Notes under the pieces: model-generated
Databases searched by the model: none
What the model was told of the DNA's origin: nothing
The model's input: the letters and a program-made list of their open reading frames with translations, nothing else
Program-made: the position numbers and the translations under genes
IMG/VR virus record: IMGVR_UViG_3300032245_000671
Location: 1 to 43,766 of that record
Reading direction: 5' to 3' (one strand)
Source: a virus
Length of the DNA: 43,766 nucleotides
Part shown: piece after piece, positions 22,318 through 29,914 of the stretch
How positions within the stretch are numbered: the first letter of the stretch is position 1
How the letters are laid out: each line of letters begins with the position of its first letter

Positions 22318-22548
22318 CTAGAAAGTGGGAAACCCTCTGTAGACAGCCAGTTCGCCGGGTTCAGACGGCTCAATCACGACGTGAGTTGCGTCGTCAAACA
22401 CAACTGTTTCACCGGGGAATCCTTGCATCCATACTCGGCACACAGGGCATGGGAAAGCCTCCACCGTTGGTTCGCCGTAGGCGTCGCGTATTGGTAGCAG
22501 TCGTTCGCCTGAGTTAAGGCAGGATGGGCAGGGATGAATGTCGCTCAT
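22318..22548 (-). CDS. Zinc-ribbon protein (76 aa)
   Basis: ATG at 22548; reads MSDIHPCPSCLNSGERLLPI, then FPCPVCRVWMQGFP: CPSC and CPVC pairs 24 residues apart form a zinc ribbon. The acidic beta C terminus follows. A promoter places the -10 eight bases before the ATG. An in-frame GTG at 22560 would lie on the -10 itself, so it is rejected. Function not known. Confidence 0.6.
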   Translation of the reverse strand: MSDIHPCPSCLNSGERLLPIRDAYGEPTVEAFPCPVCRVWMQGFPGETVVFDDATHVVIEPSEPGELAVYRGFPTF

Positions 22549-22556
22549 TGGGAGAG

Positions 22557-22585
22557 ACACTAAAGCAGGGTCAAGCGTCAGTCAA
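22557..22585 (-). promoter_or_regulatory. Predicted leaderless promoter (TTGACT-17-TAGTGT)
   Basis: TTGACT at 22580-22585, 17-base spacer, TAGTGT at 22557-22562, then eight bases to the ATG at 22548. The -35 lies in the last codons of the phosphoesterase gene. Confidence 0.55.
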
Positions 22586-23747
22586 GTCTTGTTGACCTGA
22601 ATGATTTACCCCTCCATGTTGCTTCGCCTTTGTGAATACGGATGAGTTCGGTAGCCCACCGACCAGACGTCTTGTCAATTGTGACGACCATCATGCCCTG
22701 TTGCCAGTTCTCAAAACGTGTGAGATGACGTCCGTTTTCGTCAATGCCGTTTTTGGTTGATGGCACAGCGCCGTCAACTCGGCAAAGGCAACCCGGCGAA
22801 ACGGCAAGGACGGTCTCGGATTGACCGTTGATTTCGTAGGTTTCGTGATGCAACGCTTGTCGGTGGATGTGTCCCTGAACGAACGATTGACGCTCCGACT
22901 TAGCCAGTTTCTGCATATCTAACTTCTCGCCGTGAATGGCGTAGAAAGGCGTCAAACCAGCCTCTGGGCAGGCGTCAGCGATTTTGTAGCGTCCGGCTGG
23001 GTAACCACCCACATACTCCACTTCCAACTCGTCAAGGCGCAGGAGGAAGGGAATGGACAAAACAGCCCATTCTTTAGGCGCTTCTGCCCGTCGGAGCCTC
23101 AAAGCCGCCATTGCGTTTTTGGCGATCGCCAAACCCAACCGATTATCGTGGTTGCCAGCAATGAGCACCATTTTGGCGTCAGGGGCAATTGCGCGCTGTT
23201 CGGCAAGGAAACGGTGCGCCTTGTCAATGGCAGGTTGGGTGGTCATAACGAACTCGGGCAGGACTAGGAACTTGCTAGACCATTCTGGTAAGTCAAGAAA
23301 ATCTCCCAAGTTGATGATGGAGTCTGCTTTGGCGTGGCGCAGAATTTGCAGAGACACATCCATCGCGTCCTCATCATGGCAGGCAATTAACTCACCGTCT
23401 GGCAACCTCATGTAGCCGATTTGAGGGTCAGGAAGAATTACCACGGTTTCAAGGTTGGTGGTGTTTGCCGTTGACTTGATTGGCTTGATGATGGTTGGCG
23501 CGGCTTGTTGAACAACAGGGTACGACGGTTCGTCTGCCCATTCTGGCGACAGAACAACTCCAGCCATGTCCACCAACTGAGGGTTGCCTTCGTTGTCTTT
23601 GAGGAAACCTTGCCAGACGTTTATCTTTTCAACGCGACCAATTTCGTCAGGATTGATGCCAGACCTCTCCAGAAGGTCTACCAACTTTCCTAAACGCTCA
23701 CGCGCTGTTCCAATGTTGCCTTGCGCAAGCGCGTCATCAATAGCCAC
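22578..23747 (-). CDS. Calcineurin-like metallophosphoesterase
   Basis: 389 residues with the full set of metal-binding motifs: LPDPQIGYM near 109, NLGDFLDLPEW near 147, LIAGNHDNRLG near 197, IHGEKLD and QGHIHRQALHHE. The first 100 residues are a helical, charged N-terminal region likely to bind DNA or a partner. Proteins of this kind are frequent in actinobacteriophage replication regions and may act as DNA exonucleases (Mre11/SbcD-like) or cyclic-nucleotide phosphodiesterases. The Gam and Sak4-like genes downstream favour a DNA role, but the substrate cannot be told from sequence. Confidence 0.8.
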   Translation of the reverse strand: MAIDDALAQGNIGTARERLGKLVDLLERSGINPDEIGRVEKINVWQGFLKDNEGNPQLVDMAGVVLSPEWADEPSYPVVQQAAPTIIKPIKSTANTTNLETVVILPDPQIGYMRLPDGELIACHDEDAMDVSLQILRHAKADSIINLGDFLDLPEWSSKFLVLPEFVMTTQPAIDKAHRFLAEQRAIAPDAKMVLIAGNHDNRLGLAIAKNAMAALRLRRAEAPKEWAVLSIPFLLRLDELEVEYVGGYPAGRYKIADACPEAGLTPFYAIHGEKLDMQKLAKSERQSFVQGHIHRQALHHETYEINGQSETVLAVSPGCLCRVDGAVPSTKNGIDENGRHLTRFENWQQGMMVVTIDKTSGRWATELIRIHKGEATWRGKSFRSTRLD

Positions 23748-24087
23748 AACGACACCTTCCGTTGATGTGCTTTTGCACCGTTAATGGGGAGACTTGAAAA
23801 CCGTTATCGGAAAGGACACGAGCAAGCCAAGATGACGAAAGACCACCAGATGAGGTGACTGCCACCCTGCTTCTTTGAGAACGGATGTCTTCAATTCGTG
23901 CGTCAAGAAGGTCACGAGTTGCGTTGTCCATCTCACGACGGAATCTCTCAATTGCACAGCCCGACTGGACTGTGGGCGCTTCAAGCAGAGCGTCTGCGAG
24001 GGCGCTTAACTTCTGCGTCGCCGGCTTTGACGGCTTTGGCTTTCGGGTTGGTGCCACTGGTGGTTTCCTTTCGCGGACGCGACTCAT
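23737..24087 (-). CDS. HTH-like phage protein (116 aa)
   Basis: Starts MSRVRERKPPVAPTRKP (ATG 24087) with a disordered basic/Pro-rich leader. The C-terminal 70 residues are conserved-looking: RDLLDARIEDIRSQRS, then SSSWLARVLSDNGFQVS, then VQKHINGRCRCGY. This has the pattern of a small HTH (winged) protein that I have seen in phage early regions but cannot name. The first 107 bases overlap the previous gene in another frame; a start further inside would reduce this, so the N terminus is uncertain. Confidence 0.5.
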   Translation of the reverse strand: MSRVRERKPPVAPTRKPKPSKPATQKLSALADALLEAPTVQSGCAIERFRREMDNATRDLLDARIEDIRSQRSRVAVTSSGGLSSSWLARVLSDNGFQVSPLTVQKHINGRCRCGY

Positions 24088-24364
24088 GAGCCGATGCTCC
24101 GAGGACTTGATGTGCCTCAAAGTCATTACGAAGTTCGGTTACGTCTAACCGAATCTCTCGCACGTCCTGTCTTGTTTCGCGTGTGGTCAACTCAATGTCC
24201 TTAATGAGGGCAAGAGTTGCGCCATGTTGCGATGTATTTTCCTCACGGAAATCTCGGTGTTCTTTGCGCGCTTTCGCGGCTAAGACTCCAGTCACAGAAG
24301 CGCCAATCGCCCCAAAAGCAGAGATGCAGGCAACTGCAATGGAGATGACGCCCGAGTCAGCCAC
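23981..24364 (-). CDS. DUF2746-like membrane/coiled-coil protein
   Basis: 127 residues. Starts MADSGVISIAVACISAFGAIGASVTGVLAAK, with one transmembrane segment at about 6-30, followed by a basic stretch and a long coiled coil (LIKDIELTTRETRQDVREIR and on). This is the layout of DUF2746, found in actinobacteriophages next to lysis genes. It may be a holin-type or membrane-anchored accessory. The tail (about 95-127) is Lys/Arg/Ser-rich and overlaps the next gene. Confidence 0.6.
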   Translation of the reverse strand: MADSGVISIAVACISAFGAIGASVTGVLAAKARKEHRDFREENTSQHGATLALIKDIELTTRETRQDVREIRLDVTELRNDFEAHQVLGASAHESRPRKETTSGTNPKAKAVKAGDAEVKRPRRRSA

Positions 24365-24367
24365 GAC

Positions 24368-24961
24368 TTACGCTTGCGCTTTCGCTGTTTCGTAGTCAAT
24401 GACTGCTTGAGGAATTTTGTCGCCTGTGAAGTAACGAATGTGCCAAGCCTCAGCCTGTGCTCCGTCTTTGATTTCCCAAGAAAACCCGTACTTGAGCGCG
24501 TTCGCAACAAGCCATTCAAGACCTGACTTGAAGCCACCCTTGCCGTCAGGGTCAGATGTGATGGGGATTGTTTTGTCGTTAACAATTACAGCGGCGTCAA
24601 TTGCGAGTCCCCAACCGTGGTTTGATGTTCCGGGGCTTCCAGCAGGTGCCATACCCTTTTTAAGCATCCACGTTTCGCCTTTGAAGGTGCGTGTGATTTT
24701 CCGTGGGTCTCCCGAGTCGCCTTTGACATAACGCTGTTCAAAAAGGCTTAATTGCTGTTCGTAGGGGCGATACGCACCGACGTGTCCGAGAAGAACACCA
24801 GCAACTTTGGCGTCGTGGCGCATTGCTTTCCACGCGCGTGCCGCGAGGTGATGCAACTGACCGTTTGGCTTGATTGCGACTAAGAGGTTCTCAGGCAGTT
24901 TGCCGTTGGTGACGCCTTTAAGGTCTGCAGGCAGAACAACTGGTTTAACTTGGTACGACAT
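24368..24961 (-). CDS. Endolysin, VanY/M15-type D-Ala-D-Ala carboxypeptidase
   Basis: 197 residues without a signal peptide, so it needs a holin to reach the cell wall. The M15 signature is present: GTSNHGWGLAIDAA near 113-126 (SxHxxGxAxD) and EAWHIRY near 175, giving the zinc ligands and catalytic Glu. VGAYRPYEQQLSLF supplies the conserved arginine region. It cuts peptide cross-links of peptidoglycan. Gene order with the DUF2746-like protein downstream and a two-transmembrane holin-like gene upstream makes this the lysis cassette. GAGAGGG precedes the ATG. Confidence 0.85.
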   Translation of the reverse strand: MSYQVKPVVLPADLKGVTNGKLPENLLVAIKPNGQLHHLAARAWKAMRHDAKVAGVLLGHVGAYRPYEQQLSLFEQRYVKGDSGDPRKITRTFKGETWMLKKGMAPAGSPGTSNHGWGLAIDAAVIVNDKTIPITSDPDGKGGFKSGLEWLVANALKYGFSWEIKDGAQAEAWHIRYFTGDKIPQAVIDYETAKAQA

Positions 24962-25028
24962 TTGACCCTCTCAATGGTGGTGAACCAAACCTTAGTGTAT
25001 TCAGGCTTGTTCGTTACCCCACTCTAGG

Positions 25029-25202
25029 TCATTCGTCGTCAACTCCAACGTTAAAACCGATCGCCACAATGTTGACTAGCAACGTCGCAACGCTGATGAA
25101 CAATGCCTTCTTCAAAGTTTCTCCCGACAGCGTGATGAGAACTAATCCTGTGCCTGAAGCCCAAAGAAGCAATGAGGTGACTGCGCCTGCGTATTTATGC
25201 AT
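25029..25202 (-). CDS. Holin-like two-transmembrane protein (57 aa)
   Basis: Starts MHKYAGAVTSLLLWASGTG, with two hydrophobic segments (AVTSLLLWASGTGLVLITL and LFISVATLLVNIVAIGFNVG) joined by a short charged loop SGETLKK, and a short acidic end (VDDE). Size, topology and position directly before the endolysin are those of a class II holin. AAAGAAAG lies upstream. Too short and diverse a family for direct assignment. Confidence 0.6.
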   Translation of the reverse strand: MHKYAGAVTSLLLWASGTGLVLITLSGETLKKALFISVATLLVNIVAIGFNVGVDDE

Positions 25203-25207
25203 GATGC

Positions 25208-26533
25208 TTACTTTCTTTTGTTAGTGGTTAGGGACGGTGCTACGAAAGACACCGTGACAATGGCAATCAACGCGCGTCGTTGCGAAACGGGAATGGTTGA
25301 CCCAAGAGGAACGTATGTGTCGGTTTTGCCTCCGAACACGTTGATTTCGGCTTCAAATGAACCTCTGACAGTTTCTGAAGCGTCTTGAACTGCCTCAACA
25401 AGCGCAGTGGCTTCAGCGTCGGTCAGGTCGTCAATAACCACAGCATCAAACACTTCGGATGCTTGGTCTTCTGTCAAATTTTCAAGGACGGCAGGGCTTG
25501 TTGCCAACTCAAAAGCCTGCTCCTCGGTAATTGGCGTGTCCAGAATGGTTGCGATCGCTTCCTGCAATTGTTCGGGCGTTGCATCAGGAGACTGAATGAT
25601 GTCAACCAACTCTTGAAACTGCTCATCCGTCAAAGGTTTAGGTTTAACCATTGGAAGCGTCGTGTCGGGTACCGTGGTATTTGTCACAGTTGTTGTTGTA
25701 ACTTGTTCAGGGATTTGAACCGAACTGGAGGTTGTAAATGGCGCACTTGTTGTGGTTGACGGGATTGTCGTCGTTGACGGCGCTTCTGTTGTGGTTGTCG
25801 CTATCAAAGAAGTGGTGGTAGACGATGTCGTGGTTTGAGCAACCGTCGTTGAGGTCGTTGAAGTGGTCGTGGACGTTGATGTCGTGGTTGACGAGGTGGT
25901 GGTCGTTGAGGTCGTTGTGGAAGTGGACGTGGACGTTGTTGTTGGTGCTTCTGTGGTCGTTGGCGTTGCTGTCAGGCTAAAAGCCGACGCAGGTACTATT
26001 TCCCATTCATAGTCGTGCATCCACCAAAATTGAATCCATGCTCCACCACCATTCTCATAGAACCAAAGTAGGAAAGGGACAGGCTGTCCAGCGACCATAT
26101 AGACGGGGGCGCTGACGCTTCCACCACCACCTTTGTCATACCAATCCTCGGTGACCAATTCACCGTCAAGGTAAAACTTGGTGCCGTCATCGGCTTGAAC
26201 CATGAACTCAACATTGCCTGTAGTCGGTGCTGTTAGAAAACCCTCATAACGGACAGCAAAGTCCTCGTAAATGTTGAACAAAGGCTCCTCGTCAAACTGG
26301 TGGTCAATGTTTGACTTAGTGGTTTCCCCAATCACACGGTCGGAGCCGGGGAAGGGTGGGTTGTCGTCGTACCCATAGTTGTCGTAAACCGTGACATGAA
26401 CGCCGTAATCAATGCGTTCTTGGGCGTTGACAGACGTGACACCAAACAAGGTGCCAGCAAAAATGAGCGAAAGAACTAACCGAGTTTTATTGCTGATCGG
26501 CGGAACCGAAAGCCGCCTCGTACTCAGTCGCAT
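25208..26533 (-). CDS. Secreted PA14-domain protein with Thr-rich mucin-like linker and C-terminal anchor
   Basis: 441 residues from ATG at 26533. A signal peptide (LVLSLIFAGTLFGVTSVNAQE) precedes a PA14-like domain (about 40-165) with YEGFLTAPTTGNVEFMVQAD, then GTKFYLDGELV and WFYENGGGAWIQFWW, the usual sugar-binding beta-barrel pattern. Then come about 120 residues of Thr/Ser repeats (TTTSTSTTTST and similar), and an acidic helical module (TDEQFQELVDIIQS; TEEQAFELATSP; TDAEATALVEAV). The end RRALIAIVTVSFVAPSLTTNKRK looks like a membrane anchor. Host surface proteins of aquatic actinobacteria often have such linkers, so horizontal gain from a host is likely. Its start overlaps the preceding gene by 47 bases and has a poor ribosome binding site. 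Confidence 0.7.
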   Translation of the reverse strand: MRLSTRRLSVPPISNKTRLVLSLIFAGTLFGVTSVNAQERIDYGVHVTVYDNYGYDDNPPFPGSDRVIGETTKSNIDHQFDEEPLFNIYEDFAVRYEGFLTAPTTGNVEFMVQADDGTKFYLDGELVTEDWYDKGGGGSVSAPVYMVAGQPVPFLLWFYENGGGAWIQFWWMHDYEWEIVPASAFSLTATPTTTEAPTTTSTSTSTTTSTTTTSSTTTSTSTTTSTTSTTVAQTTTSSTTTSLIATTTTEAPSTTTIPSTTTSAPFTTSSSVQIPEQVTTTTVTNTTVPDTTLPMVKPKPLTDEQFQELVDIIQSPDATPEQLQEAIATILDTPITEEQAFELATSPAVLENLTEDQASEVFDAVVIDDLTDAEATALVEAVQDASETVRGSFEAEINVFGGKTDTYVPLGSTIPVSQRRALIAIVTVSFVAPSLTTNKRK

Positions 26534-26717
26534 CCAACTTGCCGTCCTTCTTGTAGGCAACAGCCAAAGCACTGACAACACGCAGGACTGACAATCCACC
26601 AGCCTGAGCGGCAGAAACCAAAGGTGACACGCCAAACACGGAACCGACACCAATCACAGGTACTGCAGAAGTGATGAAAACGCTCGCAAGGCGAACGATA
26701 GCGGACTTCAAATTCAT
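26487..26717 (-). CDS. Small membrane protein, possible holin (76 aa)
   Basis: Starts MNLKSAIVRLASVFITSAVP behind GGGAGG. One or two hydrophobic stretches occupy residues 6-53, followed by a charged end with DGKLDATEYEAAFG, which resembles the C-terminal 'DGkl...E...af' seen in small actinophage membrane proteins. Located at the head of the lysis cluster. Holin or antiholin role is inferred from topology and position. Confidence 0.5.
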   Translation of the reverse strand: MNLKSAIVRLASVFITSAVPVIGVGSVFGVSPLVSAAQAGGLSVLRVVSALAVAYKKDGKLDATEYEAAFGSADQQ

Positions 26718-26728
26718 GGGAACCTCCC

Positions 26729-26749
26729 GTTTAGGACACGGGGGTCACG
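26729..26749 (-). promoter_or_regulatory. GTTTAGGACAC-N3-GGTCACG box, copy A
   Basis: On the minus strand CGTGACC-CCC-GTGTCCTAAAC, ending 11 bases before the ATG at 26717. The same 18 fixed bases occur at 33239-33259. It consists of two GTGWCC half-sites three bases apart. Confidence 0.6.
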
Positions 26750-26768
26750 ACTCTCACACCAGTATAGG

Positions 26769-27107
26769 TTATGGCTCTATTGACCGAGGTGGAGGAGGGG
26801 CGTTTAGGTCTTTCCCATCAGGAGCAATCCAATGGCAGAGTTCCTCATCAAGGGTGCATTCCACGTTTGGCTTTGGGGGAACGAAGGCGTCAAGGTCGGC
26901 GCGATAGGTAAAGCCCGGCGCTCCGTACCATTTGCGTTTTTCACCTGTCAGATAGGTTCGTATCCATTGACCTGAGCCAAACTGCTGACAAAAAGAGACA
27001 CCTATTTCATCTTGTTCAATTCCGTGTTCGTCAAGCAGTGCAGTTTCGTCCACAACAATGGTGTTCTCAACAACACCATCTACGACTTGCGCATAGTAAT
27101 AATGCAT
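26769..27107 (-). CDS. Tail fibre-associated protein (112 aa)
   Basis: Starts MHYYYAQVVDGVVENTIVVD and continues with GQWIRTYLTGEKR, WYGAPGFTYRADLDAFVPPK and a TLDEELCHWIAPDGK segment. This order (variable 'v.ng.v...iv.d', then 'G..w..t', then 'iGy.Yd...daFi.PkP...W.l') is a common small protein linked to tail fibres in marine and freshwater phages. Starts at the stop of the large tail protein (TGATG), supporting a joint function, perhaps fibre assembly or fibre tip. Confidence 0.6.
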   Translation of the reverse strand: MHYYYAQVVDGVVENTIVVDETALLDEHGIEQDEIGVSFCQQFGSGQWIRTYLTGEKRKWYGAPGFTYRADLDAFVPPKPNVECTLDEELCHWIAPDGKDLNAPPPPRSIEP

Positions 27108-29914
27108 CAGTAATTAACCTCACTCCATCCAGTTCCAGAACGGCTCCCGCCGGGTCCATAATACAAAAAGACTGCATAGCCTGCTTGCGCGGCTCTGACG
27201 CCGTAACCTTCTCCACCACCATATGAGGATGAGGCAGAGTTACCAGCGCCGAAGTTACCCGATCCTCCACCTCCACCACCATAGGAGACGCCCCAATAGA
27301 AAGTTGTGCCTGCCGCGCCTCCGTGACCACCGACAGGATTGCCAGAAACAAAACGGTAGTTACCACCAGCCGCACTTGCTCCAGCGCCACCACCACCAGC
27401 ACTCACACCGTCAAAGAACGAGTAAAAGCCTGCGCCTCCCGAATATGTACCGTCACCGTTTGCACCACCGTTCGGGTTTCCAAACAACTCACCGATGTAG
27501 GTTCCACCAGCATTTGCAGTGCCACTCACGTTGGTAAGAGTTGTATTTCCCCCACCACCACCAATGCTTGCTGTCATACTGCTCGCCAAAGTCACATTGA
27601 GTTGGTACGCCTGACCAGCACCACCTCCACCACCAGCGCCGTAACCACTGGTTCCACCACCACCAACTAACTGTGCGTAGTAACAGGCTGTCATTGGTGT
27701 TCCACCCCAAGTAGGCGCCGTCCATGTCCCACTTGATGTAAAAGTGACGGTTTTAAGACGGTATGTTGTGAAGCCACCACCAGCACCATAAGTCGTTCCG
27801 ATGGAACTGGTCGCAACGAAACGGTAGTAATACGTTGTTCCCGTTGAAAGACCTGTGACAGTTTTTGAACAAGCCGTCCATGAACTACCAGTGACAGTTG
27901 ATGGCGTTGTCGTTACCTCTGTGTAGGTGCCGAACAAAGAGTCCGTTCCGTACTGCAACTTGACTGCTGTGGAGAAGCCCAAAGCATTAACTTCGCAAGA
28001 CATGACTGCCGTGTCATAAGTGTACGCCACAGCCACACTGCGAATTTCAGGTGCATCTTTAACTACTGACGACGTTGATTGACCAGAAGTTCCACTTCCT
28101 GTGGCGTTACGCTCAAAAATAGAAACCGTGAAACGCGACGAACCAGCAATTTTCATAGACCATTTTTTTGGCGAAAGGTTGAACTCAATGGAGTTAATCA
28201 ACAAGTCACGTTGAAACGCTGAACCCTCTGACGGTGTCCGTCTGAACTGCACCCGATCGAGCAAATCAAGGTCAAGAAGGGTCTGCCATTGTGCAAGAGT
28301 CGCTGGTAGACCGATTTCCAATGGGCTAATTGACGGTGGGTTTTGAACTCCGTAACGAAGCCAGAACCTTGCCAGTTCGTCTGCTTCAGCCGCCGTTGAG
28401 CATTGTGCGTCAATTGTGAGTGTGTGCAGACCATTGTCTTCAATTGAAGTTGTGTCGTATAAACCTGAAACTTGTGACGACGCGTTTCCTCCATATTGCA
28501 CAACGATGTCGTTTCGCAGGTTGTCGCCGTCATACCACATATTGACTTCGCCTGTGTAGCCAAATCCTGTGCCGTCATCTTTCAATGTGACTAGTGGTGT
28601 GGTATTTGACTCAAAGAACGTACGGTTTGTGGCTCGGAGTTCGCCGTGACGGTCTACGAAAAGATAACCACCCTCGGTTTTTTGAGCCTGAAGCAGAGCG
28701 TCAATAACAGGGGTGTTTGGCATTGGTACGCCAGCAATAATTCCCGACGAACTGCCGTCAACCGTCCACATGGATGAATCAACGTCTGTCAGGGCAAGAA
28801 GGCGCTCAACACGGGCACCTGTGCTTTCCGTTTGGTTTCCTTGACCGAACTGGTACAAGTTAGTTCTTTCAGTTGCTGTGAGGATGCGATCAAAAACTGC
28901 GACGTCTTGGTATGCGCCGTCCCAAAAGTTGAAGTTGACGGTTGGGAATACAAGCACTCCAGCCTGATTTGCTCCACCTGTCGCGGTTGCATCAGTACCG
29001 TCTACATATATTTTGGCTTCACCTGTTGACTGTTTGTATGTGAAAATAAAGTGATGAGGGATGGTGCTGTCAAACTTGTCAGTTTTTGTTTCCCTGAAAG
29101 ACGCTGTGATGAAATTGCCGTAAATCAACTGGACGTATGTCCCACCCGACCCAACAGATGAACCGACGCGCGCTTTGATGTAGTCCGACCCCGAACCTCC
29201 GATGGAAAAAATGTCTCGTGTCGCTTGACCTGTTCCGGCAGACCAACAACTAACGGTCAAGTCTCCAGTTGTTGACGTCACCGATTGGGTAGCGATGCCG
29301 AAAGAACCATACGCAACATTGACGCTTCTGCCCGACAAACCAAAACCCAAAGGGACATACGCTGTTGGTTGCTTCGCAAACGCCGAGTTGTGGCTGGCAA
29401 CGAGGTTCATTGAACCCGAGTCGCGCAGTGTTGTTGAGCCACTTGGCTCTCCACAACGGTAATAATGTTTAGGCAGGAGAGACTTGGTGTAAATTTCAGC
29501 CAAGTCGCCTCGTAACTCAGTTGTTGACAAAAGCGCCAACAAGTCAAATGCCTCAATCTCTACTTGAGTGACAGTTTGGTCGGTACCGAAGTTTGCATAA
29601 GACGTTGGGAAACCATTAACAAAACCACGGAACACGTCGTAGTAGGTTCCGTTAGCCAGCGCGCGAACTCGTACCTGACGTCGTGGTTTAAGACGCCCAA
29701 AATAAATGCCTGAAGTGTTAAATGGATCGAAACGACGGTCTTGGTCTATAAGTGTGATGGTTGCTGTTGAAACAAAACTGTCGTTCCAGTCACCTTCACG
29801 TCCACGATGAACAGTTACTCCTTGAACAAACTGTGTAATCGGAGTCCATGTGGGGCTGACGTCGTATGGGCTTGCATCAAAAGCAATCTCAACAATGAGT
29901 TCTGGGTATGCCAT
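27107..29914 (-). CDS. Multidomain tail/receptor-binding protein with Gly-rich end
   Basis: 935 residues. Residues 1-160 resemble distal tail proteins (VEIAFDASPYD, ATITLIDQDRRFDPFN, LKPRRQVRVRA). Residues 165-345 form a LamG/concanavalin-like domain (YYRCGEPSGSTTLRDSGS, SVTSTTGDLTVSCWS, IFTYKQSTGEAKIYVDG, DVAVFDRILTATERTNLY). Residues 360-600 look like a baseplate hub. An Fn3-like domain (about 610-720) leads through FTTYRLKTVTFTSSG to a glycine-rich stretch to the end. Such Gly-rich blocks can form stacked polyglycine helices in phage adhesins. The Fn3 plus Gly-rich arrangement is shared with 42570-43739. Coupled to the tape measure gene. Confidence 0.75.
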   Translation of the reverse strand: MAYPELIVEIAFDASPYDVSPTWTPITQFVQGVTVHRGREGDWNDSFVSTATITLIDQDRRFDPFNTSGIYFGRLKPRRQVRVRALANGTYYDVFRGFVNGFPTSYANFGTDQTVTQVEIEAFDLLALLSTTELRGDLAEIYTKSLLPKHYYRCGEPSGSTTLRDSGSMNLVASHNSAFAKQPTAYVPLGFGLSGRSVNVAYGSFGIATQSVTSTTGDLTVSCWSAGTGQATRDIFSIGGSGSDYIKARVGSSVGSGGTYVQLIYGNFITASFRETKTDKFDSTIPHHFIFTYKQSTGEAKIYVDGTDATATGGANQAGVLVFPTVNFNFWDGAYQDVAVFDRILTATERTNLYQFGQGNQTESTGARVERLLALTDVDSSMWTVDGSSSGIIAGVPMPNTPVIDALLQAQKTEGGYLFVDRHGELRATNRTFFESNTTPLVTLKDDGTGFGYTGEVNMWYDGDNLRNDIVVQYGGNASSQVSGLYDTTSIEDNGLHTLTIDAQCSTAAEADELARFWLRYGVQNPPSISPLEIGLPATLAQWQTLLDLDLLDRVQFRRTPSEGSAFQRDLLINSIEFNLSPKKWSMKIAGSSRFTVSIFERNATGSGTSGQSTSSVVKDAPEIRSVAVAYTYDTAVMSCEVNALGFSTAVKLQYGTDSLFGTYTEVTTTPSTVTGSSWTACSKTVTGLSTGTTYYYRFVATSSIGTTYGAGGGFTTYRLKTVTFTSSGTWTAPTWGGTPMTACYYAQLVGGGGTSGYGAGGGGGAGQAYQLNVTLASSMTASIGGGGGNTTLTNVSGTANAGGTYIGELFGNPNGGANGDGTYSGGAGFYSFFDGVSAGGGGAGASAAGGNYRFVSGNPVGGHGGAAGTTFYWGVSYGGGGGGSGNFGAGNSASSSYGGGEGYGVRAAQAGYAVFLYYGPGGSRSGTGWSEVNY

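Noticed and set aside
24962-25028. Promoter before the endolysin (TACACT as -10)
   Set aside because: No acceptable -35 at 16-19 bases; the match is too weak to list.
25660-25690. Another ACCACGGTA promoter core
   Set aside because: The plus-strand GTACCGTGGTAT lies inside the PA14 gene, with no -35 and no suitable -10 (TACCCG).
27223-27670. Long plus-strand ORFs rich in His/Arg or Thr/Ser opposite the fibre genes
   Set aside because: They are antisense shadows of glycine-rich codons of the tail protein; no ribosome binding site and no family.
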